Assembly: GCA_023238725.1 (NCBI GenBank)
Contig: CM041531.1
Location: forward strand, 21,931,643 to 21,995,642
Direction of reading: 5' to 3'
DNA from: Scortum barcoo
Taxonomy: Eukaryota; Chordata; Actinopteri; Centrarchiformes; Terapontidae
Length of the DNA stretch: 64,000 nt
Position 1 is the stretch's first letter; every line of letters begins with the position of its first letter. Under the pieces are notes generated by a model. It saw only the letters and a program-made list of their open reading frames with translations, had not been told where the DNA came from and did not search any database. Positions 61,701-64,000 of the stretch are shown in pieces. Made by a program: the position numbers and the translations under genes.

Positions 61701-64000
61701 ATTTACCAACTCTGTCTGACCAGTTTTCTGCAACTTACAAATCAATTTCGATGATCCTGCAGCTAAACCGCAAAGAGTAGCTGTAACCACCATATCAGTC
61801 CCTGACATCCTCAAGATTTGATGTTTTTTCATTAATCCATAATTTTGTCCAAAGGCCAGACTGTAAATTAAAATGTTTAGAAAGGGATTGAATGTAAAAT
61901 TCATCAGTTTCGGTTCTGTTAGAGTGCTTTTCTTTACTTCTCTTTGTCTCTGTAGGGCGTTAAAGGCAGAAACATTGATTTTTTTTTTAGGGACGTTGCC
62001 CTGAAAGTAGACCACATTCTCTTAATGTTTGCTCTCAGATAAACATCACAGTCCTCATTTTTACCAAAATACCAACAGTAATTTCCTTTGTAGACTCATG
62101 GAGATGTTTTAAAATTGTGATAAATGGCAAAATCAGACCAAATAATCATCAAAACAAAAACACCCCCAAAACAGAGCAAACTTATCTGCACCAACATAAT
62201 GTGCAAACGCAAACACACCATCAGGCAGAGTGCAGTGCAAAACACAGCTGTAATTTAGTTATATATCAGAGACGGGCTGGAATATTGGCAAAACACAAAG
62301 AGGGGAATAAAAGTAGGGGAACTAAAAAGTCCTTAAAAAGAAGACAAAGATGCAGCGTGCTTCTTGACTATATATGCGTGAGTGTGTTTATGGGAGAGCT
62401 TTGACACCAGGCAGCGTGGTTGTGTTCGTCTGTGACAGAGGGCCACAAACACAAAGCAGACTGACGCTGCACAGTCTTCCCACCACGTACTTCTGAAAGA
62501 CAAAGCTTTGTTTTGTTTTTCCTCAGATAAGGCCTTCCAGAGTTTGGCTTGCAATGCGTTTGCAGTATTAAAGACTTTTGCCTTCGGCCCCGCACGCAAG
62601 CCCAGATACAACAACGAGGAGAGGGGGAAAAACAAAATACAATAACAATTGCGGCAAATACTCTCCCAGTTCAGGGAAGGAAAGCAATATCAATTGAGGC
62701 TAGACAAGAAAAAGAGGTTCAGTTACGCTCTGAGAGTCCACGGTGGATAAATGAGCTAATACACATCTAATCAGGAAATGTTCAGATAGAGCCTTTGCTT
62801 TTTCAGCCCAGCAAAATGTCCTCACATAATGATTATCTCTCAGGATAAAGTCCAGCTGAGGAAGTGTTCATGTAGTGAAATGAGGTCCTGGAAGATGGAT
62901 GTGTGAGCTGTGGTCGAGGGCGGTGGTGAGAAGGAAATTGGAAAAAAAAAAAAAAAAAAAAAAAGGACTCAGCCTGATATTGTGTTACGTAACAACTTGT
63001 GCTGCTATTGTGCTCATGGACAAGCCATCACCATACCACAGTTTATACCACACTATAAAGCACTGCAGGAATCTTATGGAAACTACTTATTCTACTCTAC
63101 TGCAGCTTAAAAAAAATCCTTATCAGGTCTAAGTTACTTATTTACATACTTCTTCGGGGACACTGATTCCTCCAGCATGGTCGACTCCTCGTCACCCTCT
63201 AATCCAAAGCGGTCCTTGCTTTGCTTCTGCAGGAGACAGAAAAATACACCAAAAATATTACGTACAAAAAGAACCAACATGGGATTTTTAAAAAGTCCCT
63301 GAGGCCATCTTTGCTAAATGTCAGATTTAGTGTCGCATAAAAAAGAAAACCTGGGCACAAATTCATCGGGGACATTTAGCATAAGAAATTGGTCTCAGAT
63401 TGACACATATTTAATGCTATTTCTGGGGCTCTGTTTCACCAGAAGAAGGTCCTTTAAACTGAAATGTCATATGATTTAAATAAGTTATCGTATGGAGGTG
63501 GTATTCATGTTGTGCTGCCGTTCAACACACTTATCACACTTCCAGGCGTGCAGAGACATCTTTTCAATAGATTGAAGGCATAAGGTGAAAAAATTACATA
63601 TCTGGAGACCCAAATAAGGTGCATGCAGGGGAACAACTGTATGCTAATAAGTTAATACTTAATCAACTCATAATTTTTACATCCCCTGGGCTAAGTGACG
63701 ACTCTAAACAGCATGTTGAGGTTTTCCAGTGTACCTATCCCACACAAGCCCAGCTGTCCCACACTTCTTTCATTAAATTTAAATGCCAGCTATATGACAC
63801 AGCGGCCTCCGCAGAGTACGTCGAGCATCAACAGATCGGAGACTTTATCTTTCACAGGAGGGTATTGAGTCATTATGATTCATTTGTGTCCCCAGAGATA
63901 ACATGTCTCACCTTTTTGAGGATGATGTCGATGTAACCAGCAATGAGCTGAGAGATCTGTTCCCCTTCAGTGGTCTGCACAGAGTAGTAGCTCTCCTGAT
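25705..64000 (-). CDS. tln2: Talin-2 (gene span; 3' part, 47 coding exons in window)
   Basis: Joined exons give about 2166 residues plus stop, ending ...QYKFLPSELREDSN. Counting back from a 2542-residue protein, the window covers residues about 377-2542: the F3 end, linker, rod R1-R13 and dimerisation helix. The FERM head exons lie beyond the right edge. Talin links integrin tails to F-actin and recruits vinculin through helices exposed by force. Paralogue-specific stretches (GHGCIFLVQKAGALQ, DNPNEPVSDLSYFDC, QFAKANQAIQMACQN) match TLN2 rather than TLN1. All junctions keep phase except the one entering exon 50119-50249. An intron carries mir-190a, as in mammals. Identity is certain. Confidence 0.97.
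25985..26215. repeat. Dispersed teleost repeat in the last tln2 intron
   Basis: Contains the pattern TTATATGGCGCTTACAATAC, then CACCCCATCCACTCATACATT, GATGGCAGAGGCC, CAATTTGGGGATCAGTGGCT and TTGCCCAAGGCCACTT. This order matches a very common fish-genome repeat that I recognise from memory. The class is uncertain. Confidence 0.55.
26478..26603 (-). CDS. tln2: tln2 exon, residues ~2459-2500 (R13/DD)
   Basis: IAGNAVKKASDNLVRAAQKA... and VVVKTKFVGGIAQ. The acceptor ends AAAAG. The first residues IAG replace mammalian AAG. Donor GTAAGA. Confidence 0.93.
26727..26909 (-). CDS. tln2: tln2 exon, residues ~2398-2458 (R13)
   Basis: ARMVAAATSNLCEAANASVQ... and LLVACKVKADQDSEAMRRLQ. The KVK motif is an actin-contact site shown by mutagenesis in TLN1. 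Donor GTACAG. Confidence 0.95.
27003..27191 (-). CDS. tln2: tln2 exon, residues ~2335-2397 (R13)
   Basis: QADETLNFEEQILEAAKSIA... and IPANAVDDGQWSQGLISA, hallmark of the THATCH/I-LWEQ domain. Donor GTGAGT. Confidence 0.95.
27585..27670 (-). ncRNA. mir190a: microRNA mir-190a precursor
   Basis: On the minus strand 27634-27655 spells the mature miR-190a-5p (seed GATATGT, 22 nt) in full agreement with the vertebrate sequence as I know it. The complementary arm 27597-27617 matches miR-190a-3p. The two arms pair around a short TTGTTATTCAGTCCCAA loop region, and flanks (CTGCAGGGCTCTGT on one side, CCTACAGTGTCCCG on the other) extend the stem. In mammals the same microRNA lies in a TLN2 intron on the same strand, so it is expected to be co-transcribed with talin-2. 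Here it sits in the intron between exons 29099-29223 and 27003-27191. Confidence 0.95.
27686..27715 (+). other. G-rich tract beside mir-190a
   Basis: The plus strand shows successive G runs, GGTGGGGGCAGGCAGGGGGG followed by AGGGGAGGGG, enough for G-quadruplex formation in DNA. The tln2 transcript reads the C-rich complement just 5' of the mir-190a hairpin. Confidence 0.6.
27769..27800. repeat. GATG tetranucleotide microsatellite
   Basis: Tandem GATG units with one GATA interruption, followed by a G run. Visible directly. Confidence 0.8.
29099..29223 (-). CDS. tln2: tln2 exon, residues ~2293-2334 (R13)
   Basis: SEWVDPEDPTVIAETELLGA... and KKLEQLKPRAKPK, the start of the actin-binding (I/LWEQ) module. 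Donor GTGGGT. Confidence 0.94.
29609..29614 (-). CDS. tln2: Candidate 6-nt microexon of tln2
   Basis: On the minus strand a 25-nt pyrimidine-rich tract ends TTGCTACAG. It is followed by ATGGAG and then a consensus donor, GTAAGT. Inclusion between exons 29908-30013 and 29099-29223 keeps frame and changes ...AMK-GSEW... to ...AMK-DGGSEW..., adding two residues between rod bundles R12 and R13. Inferred from splice signals only; transcript data are needed. Confidence 0.5.
29908..30013 (-). CDS. tln2: tln2 exon, residues ~2258-2293 (R12)
   Basis: VLQKPTGEQKQHLAACSKRV AGAVTELIQTAEAMK plus one base. Donor GTAACA. Confidence 0.94.
30538..30645 (-). CDS. tln2: tln2 exon, residues ~2222-2257 (R12)
   Basis: QAAYHPEVSEEVKNRALMYG AECTTGYIDLLEQVLL. 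Donor GTAGGC. Confidence 0.94.
30877..31062 (-). CDS. tln2: tln2 exon, residues ~2160-2221 (R12); very weak donor
   Basis: LFQSRDAPNKTTTPEEFIRM TKGITMATAKAVAAG...TTCK. The donor is AAG|GTTCTT, poor at positions +3 to +6, and is followed by a long U-rich intron start. The splice is nevertheless required by homology (human TACK|QASFHP). Confidence 0.93.
31261..31377 (-). CDS. tln2: tln2 exon, residues ~2121-2159 (R11/R12)
   Basis: VMVTNVTSLLKTVKAVEDEA TRGTRALEATIECIKQEMS. Donor GTGAGG. Confidence 0.94.
32603..32728 (-). CDS. tln2: tln2 exon, residues ~2079-2120 (R11)
   Basis: VVLINAVKDVAKALAELISA TKCAAGKAADDPSMYQLKSA AK. Donor GTGAGG. Confidence 0.94.
32897..33080 (-). CDS. tln2: tln2 exon, residues ~2017-2078 (R11)
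   Basis: ENILKTAKALVEDTKMLVSG... and DVVKLGAASIGSDDPETQ. Donor GTCAGC. Confidence 0.94.
34077..34243 (-). CDS. tln2: tln2 exon, residues ~1962-2017 (R10/R11)
   Basis: VSLVLSALQAGNKGTQACIT... and SGIIADLDTTIMFASAGTLN. Donor GTTAGA. Confidence 0.94.
34244..35599. other. tln2 intron (1.36 kb), no recognised element
   Basis: AT-rich with a short TTAC tandem run (35449-35461). Nothing else recognised. Confidence 0.45.
35600..35746 (-). CDS. tln2: tln2 exon, residues ~1913-1961 (R10)
   Basis: IGFQIKTRVQELGHGCIFLV QKAGALQ..., diagnostic of TLN2 over TLN1. Ends RELIECARAVTEK. Donor GTATTT. Confidence 0.95.
36043..36162 (-). CDS. tln2: tln2 exon, residues ~1873-1912 (R10)
   Basis: MTKSVTCPDDLGALASQVTV DYSQLAVQGRLAAHTAEPEE. 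Donor GTAAGA. Confidence 0.94.
36617..36718 (-). CDS. tln2: tln2 exon, residues ~1839-1872 (R10)
   Basis: LDEGTPPEPEGSFVDYQTSM VKYSKAIAVTAQEM. Donor GTAGGC. Confidence 0.94.
36719..38275. other. tln2 intron (1.56 kb)
   Basis: Carries a short CA run (about 37363-37389) and, at 37390-37560, a balanced-composition block with CATTAATTATTCATGA that may be regulatory. No exon. Confidence 0.4.
38276..38422 (-). CDS. tln2: tln2 exon, residues ~1790-1838 (R9/R10)
   Basis: ASHTHDAIAEAAQLMKEAVD... and NEAASEVGMVGGMVESIAEA. Donor GTGAGT. Confidence 0.94.
38543..38713 (-). CDS. tln2: tln2 exon, residues ~1733-1789 (R9)
   Basis: VTQLAGYFEPLIKASVGVTS... and MLYAAKEGGGNPK. Donor GTACAG. Confidence 0.94.
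39026..39127 (-). CDS. tln2: tln2 exon, residues ~1699-1732 (R9)
   Basis: ALQEQLTSTVQEIGHLIDPV SIAARGEASQLGHK. Donor GTATAT. Confidence 0.94.
39285..39545. repeat. Dispersed teleost repeat in a tln2 intron
   Basis: Includes TCTGTCTTTCTGTCCATCC, CTCGACAACCCTTCATCCGA, CAAACTTGACGGGTGTATTG, GACCCAAGGAAGCACAGTGT and GAACGGGCTCCGCTCT. These blocks occur in this order in a widespread fish repeat. Family name not known to me. Confidence 0.55.
39939..40071 (-). CDS. tln2: tln2 exon, residues ~1654-1698 (R9)
   Basis: DKAPGQRECDSSIDNINRCI RDIEQASLAAVSQ...DDISLE. R9 is the bundle that autoinhibits the F3 lobe in TLN1. Donor GTAAGC. Confidence 0.94.
41159..41340 (-). CDS. tln2: tln2 exon, residues ~1594-1654 (R7)
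   Basis: GSAAQEPILHSARSMLDSST... and NPKDPPTWSVLAGHSRTVSD. Donor GTTAGT. Confidence 0.94.
41472..41612 (-). CDS. tln2: tln2 exon, residues ~1547-1593 (R8/R7)
   Basis: ALDGDFSEENRNKCRVATDP... and FASNPEFASVPAQISNE. Donor GTATGG. Confidence 0.94.
41882..42043 (-). CDS. tln2: tln2 exon, residues ~1493-1546 (R8)
   Basis: VLSAATIVAKHTSALCNACR...AKEVANSTANLVKTIK. Donor GTAGGA. Confidence 0.94.
42600..42743 (-). CDS. tln2: tln2 exon, residues ~1445-1492 (R7/R8)
   Basis: ASYLVGVSDPNSQAGHQGLV... and ANQAIQMACQNLVDPDS. R8 is the bundle inserted into R7 that binds LD motifs. Donor GTACAT. Confidence 0.94.
42866..42988 (-). CDS. tln2: tln2 exon, residues ~1404-1444 (R7)
   Basis: VLGESMAGISQNCKTGD... 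and ASKALCGLTEAAGQ. Donor GTACCG. Confidence 0.94.
43117..43206 (-). CDS. tln2: tln2 exon, residues ~1374-1403 (R7)
   Basis: AVRGMLDNPNEPVSDLSYFD CIESVMENSK; a TLN2-specific sequence. In TLN1 the R7 bundle binds KANK proteins. Donor GTAGGC. Confidence 0.94.
43447..43540 (-). CDS. tln2: tln2 exon, residues ~1342-1373 (R6/R7)
   Basis: AVTDSINQLITLCTQQAPGQ KECDNALRELE. Donor GTAAAC. Confidence 0.94.
44312..44451 (-). CDS. tln2: tln2 exon, residues ~1296-1342 (R6)
   Basis: KKDDQVQVIGNLKNISMASS...AKNLLAAAA. Donor GTACCA. Confidence 0.94.
44575..44772 (-). CDS. tln2: tln2 exon, residues ~1230-1295 (R6)
   Basis: IPPASKSFQEAQSELNQTAA... and DEFLDAGIEMAGHTQ. The donor GTCTGT is weak. Confidence 0.93.
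45169..45288 (-). CDS. tln2: tln2 exon, residues ~1190-1229 (R5/R6)
   Basis: VAKAVSHSLNNCVNCLPGQK DVDMALKSIGEASKKLL. Donor GTGAGT. Confidence 0.94.
45289..46403. other. tln2 intron (1.1 kb), no recognised element
   Basis: AT-rich intron with no exon, RNA or transposon recognised. The remaining tln2 introns over 300 bp (for example 31378-32602, 33081-34076, 40072-41158, 57959-59087) are similar. Confidence 0.4.
46404..46612 (-). CDS. tln2: tln2 exon, residues ~1120-1189 (R5)
   Basis: IAARETAQALKTLAQAARGV...LISPGDAESQQRLAQ. Donor GTGAGA. 209 nt. Confidence 0.94.
47423..47525 (-). CDS. tln2: tln2 exon, residues ~1086-1120 (R5)
   Basis: LEKCAQDLGSTSKSVGSSMA QLLTCAAQGNEHYT. Donor GTCGGT. Confidence 0.94.
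47739..47867 (-). CDS. tln2: tln2 exon, residues ~1043-1085 (R5)
   Basis: AHEACGPMEIDSALTAIQTL...LKPLPGES. Donor GTAAGA. Confidence 0.94.
48125..48259 (-). CDS. tln2: tln2 exon, residues ~998-1042 (R4)
   Basis: PGSKMVTSAKSSVPTVTDQA... and LGQCAKNLATCLAELRTSAQ K. Donor GTAGAG. Confidence 0.94.
48708..48821 (-). CDS. tln2: tln2 exon, residues ~960-997 (R4)
   Basis: AVADHIPQLVQGVRGSQAKP EDLSAQLALII...NFLQ; TLN2-type. Donor GTGCAA (weak). Confidence 0.94.
49084..49197 (-). CDS. tln2: tln2 exon, residues ~922-959 (R4)
   Basis: NAAKQAAAAATQTIAAAQNA...QQLVQSCK. Donor GTGAGG. Confidence 0.94.
50119..50249 (-). CDS. tln2: tln2 exon, residues ~879-921 (R3/R4), carries a 2-nt phase break
   Basis: Encodes AAAYPENEDQQQRLREAAEG...INRLE. 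Length is 131 nt where 129 (43 codons) is expected. With the only AG acceptor (TTCACAG), the first bases GGTGCG are read out of frame with the preceding exon. Removing one GC from the GC-rich start would give GAAAYPENED, matching human TLN2 GAAANPENED. Either an assembly or sequencing error or a real frameshift allele. Donor GTCAGT. Confidence 0.85.
50250..53012. other. Large tln2 intron (2.76 kb)
   Basis: Largest intron in the window. Contains a CA microsatellite and AT-rich sequence. No exon to repair the phase break at 50249 was found. A block near 50780-50960 looks less AT-rich and could be a conserved element, but this is only an impression. Confidence 0.45.
52697..52731. repeat. CA dinucleotide microsatellite
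   Basis: About 17 uninterrupted CA units in the largest tln2 intron of the window. Confidence 0.9.
53013..53179 (-). CDS. tln2: tln2 exon, residues ~823-878 (R3)
   Basis: EMVRQARVLAQATSDLVNAM...ARMVEAAK. It ends in phase 0 at AAG|GTAGGC, which does not match the phase of the next exon (50119-50249). Confidence 0.93.
53180..54972. other. tln2 intron (1.8 kb), no recognised element
   Basis: Contains homopolymers (near 53622-53637) and a 68-codon plus-strand open frame at 53962-54168 with no recognisable similarity, which I treat as chance. Confidence 0.45.
54973..55132 (-). CDS. tln2: tln2 exon, residues ~770-823 (R2/R3)
   Basis: VSAAASVVSQALGDLLQ... and GRYDQATDTIMTVTESIFSS, the start of the mechanosensitive R3 bundle with its threonine-rich core. 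Donor GTGAGT. Confidence 0.94.
55472..55606 (-). CDS. tln2: tln2 exon, residues ~725-769 (R2)
   Basis: VVSPTISSPVCQEQLIEAGK...TEDGELLKQ. Donor GTCAGC. Confidence 0.94.
55607..56985. other. tln2 intron (1.38 kb), no recognised element
   Basis: AT-rich with several A/T homopolymers. Nothing recognised. Confidence 0.45.
56986..57153 (-). CDS. tln2: tln2 exon, residues ~669-724 (R2)
   Basis: DILMNLAKAVANAAA... and AATQCALSTSQLVACAK. Donor GTACGA. Confidence 0.94.
57860..57958 (-). CDS. tln2: tln2 exon, residues ~636-668 (R1/R2)
   Basis: PRQTVLTAAGSIGQASGDLL RQIGESETDERFQ. Donor GTAACA. Confidence 0.94.
59088..59296 (-). CDS. tln2: tln2 exon, residues ~566-635 (R1)
   Basis: DTDYTAVGCAITTISSNLTE...LLKAVEPASGE. 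Donor GTGAGT. 209 nt. Confidence 0.94.
59856..59964 (-). CDS. tln2: tln2 exon, residues ~530-566 (R1)
   Basis: NKMDESKHEIHSQVDAITAG TASVVNLTA; near-identical to mammalian talins. Donor GTCAGC. Confidence 0.94.
60119..60232 (-). CDS. tln2: tln2 exon, residues ~492-529 (R1)
   Basis: SSAQQALMGTINTSMQAVQ... and LPPLGQDM, the first rod helix. Donor GTACTG (weak). Confidence 0.93.
60380..60650. repeat. Dispersed percomorph repeat in a tln2 intron
   Basis: Blocks TTTAAATCCCAAAATCACAA, GAGGGCTTTACAATCAGACA, CCCTCTGTCCTTAGACCC, GGATCCCTCTCCCTGGGACG and GACAGACGTGCAATAGATG occur in this order in one of the most abundant percomorph dispersed repeats. Recognised from memory. It overlaps several spurious open frames on both strands. 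Confidence 0.6.
60783..60963 (-). CDS. tln2: tln2 exon, residues ~431-491 (linker)
   Basis: Contains LQQQFNRVGRAEHGS, equivalent to the calpain-2 cleavage region of TLN1, and ends QMHRGHMPPL. Donor GTAAGA. Confidence 0.94.
60964..63149. other. tln2 intron (2.2 kb), no recognised exon
   Basis: AT-rich intron between the two linker exons, with the poly(A) run noted above. No alternative exon was seen. Confidence 0.45.
62942..62964. repeat. Poly(A) homopolymer
   Basis: Run of about 23 A in the tln2 intron 60964-63149. No adjacent retrotransposed gene body was recognised. Confidence 0.8.
63150..63226 (-). CDS. tln2: tln2 exon, residues ~406-431 (linker)
   Basis: KQSKDRFGLEGDEESTMLEE...SPK, the acidic, unstructured head-rod linker. 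Acceptor CTGCAG, donor GTATGT. Confidence 0.93.
63912..64000 (-). CDS. tln2: tln2 exon, residues ~377-405 (partial at right edge)
   Basis: Encodes QTTEGEQISQLIAGYIDIIL KK, the C-terminal helix of the F3 (PTB-like) lobe that binds integrin beta tails. Donor GTGAGA. The exon runs off the window. Confidence 0.93.

Overview
This is vertebrate nuclear DNA, most likely from a teleost and probably a percomorph. Coding sequence is split into short exons with GT-AG introns. Microsatellites and homopolymer runs are frequent, and several dispersed sequences look like common teleost repeats. Three protein-coding genes are present, all on the minus strand, so each is read from high to low coordinates. The species cannot be named from sequence alone.

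Layout from left to right. (1) fbxo22 (about 500-7041) encodes an F-box/FIST-domain ubiquitin-ligase receptor. Seven coding exons close exactly into 387 codons plus stop. One intron holds a decayed Tc1-like transposase and another holds a MITE-like repeat. (2) tpm1 (about 7650-17600) is alpha-tropomyosin. It has two first exons (1a striated/long, 1b short form) and two 3' terminal exons (9a muscle, 9d general), each with its own 3'UTR. The long form sums to 284 codons and the short form to 248, the canonical tropomyosin lengths. (3) The interval 17.6-22.8 kb is intergenic and carries a broken LINE reverse-transcriptase fragment. (4) tln2 (about 22.8 kb to beyond the right edge) is talin-2. I placed 47 coding exons that cover the end of the FERM F3 lobe, the linker, rod bundles R1-R13 and the dimerisation helix. 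Counting back from the stop gives residues about 377-2542, the same numbering as human TLN2 (2542 aa). The F0-F3 head exons lie off the window.

Inside a tln2 intron (27585-27670) is the mir-190a hairpin, whose host-gene position is conserved in vertebrates. The talin-tropomyosin neighbourhood is ancient: TLN2-TPM1 and TLN1-TPM2 are each linked in mammals. In mammals FBXO22 lies elsewhere on the equivalent chromosome, so its place 0.6 kb from the tpm1 3' end reflects rearrangement. The products act in cytoskeleton and adhesion (talin-2 links integrin to actin, tropomyosin coats actin) and in protein turnover (Fbxo22).

Main points for a second look: a two-base phase break at one tln2 exon (50119-50249); a candidate 6-nt microexon in tln2 (29609-29614) with near-ideal splice sites; a GC-AG intron in tpm1; a very weak but U-rich-flanked donor in tln2; and a G-rich tract beside mir-190a. 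I saw no clearly undescribed system. The candidate microexon is the nearest thing to one.
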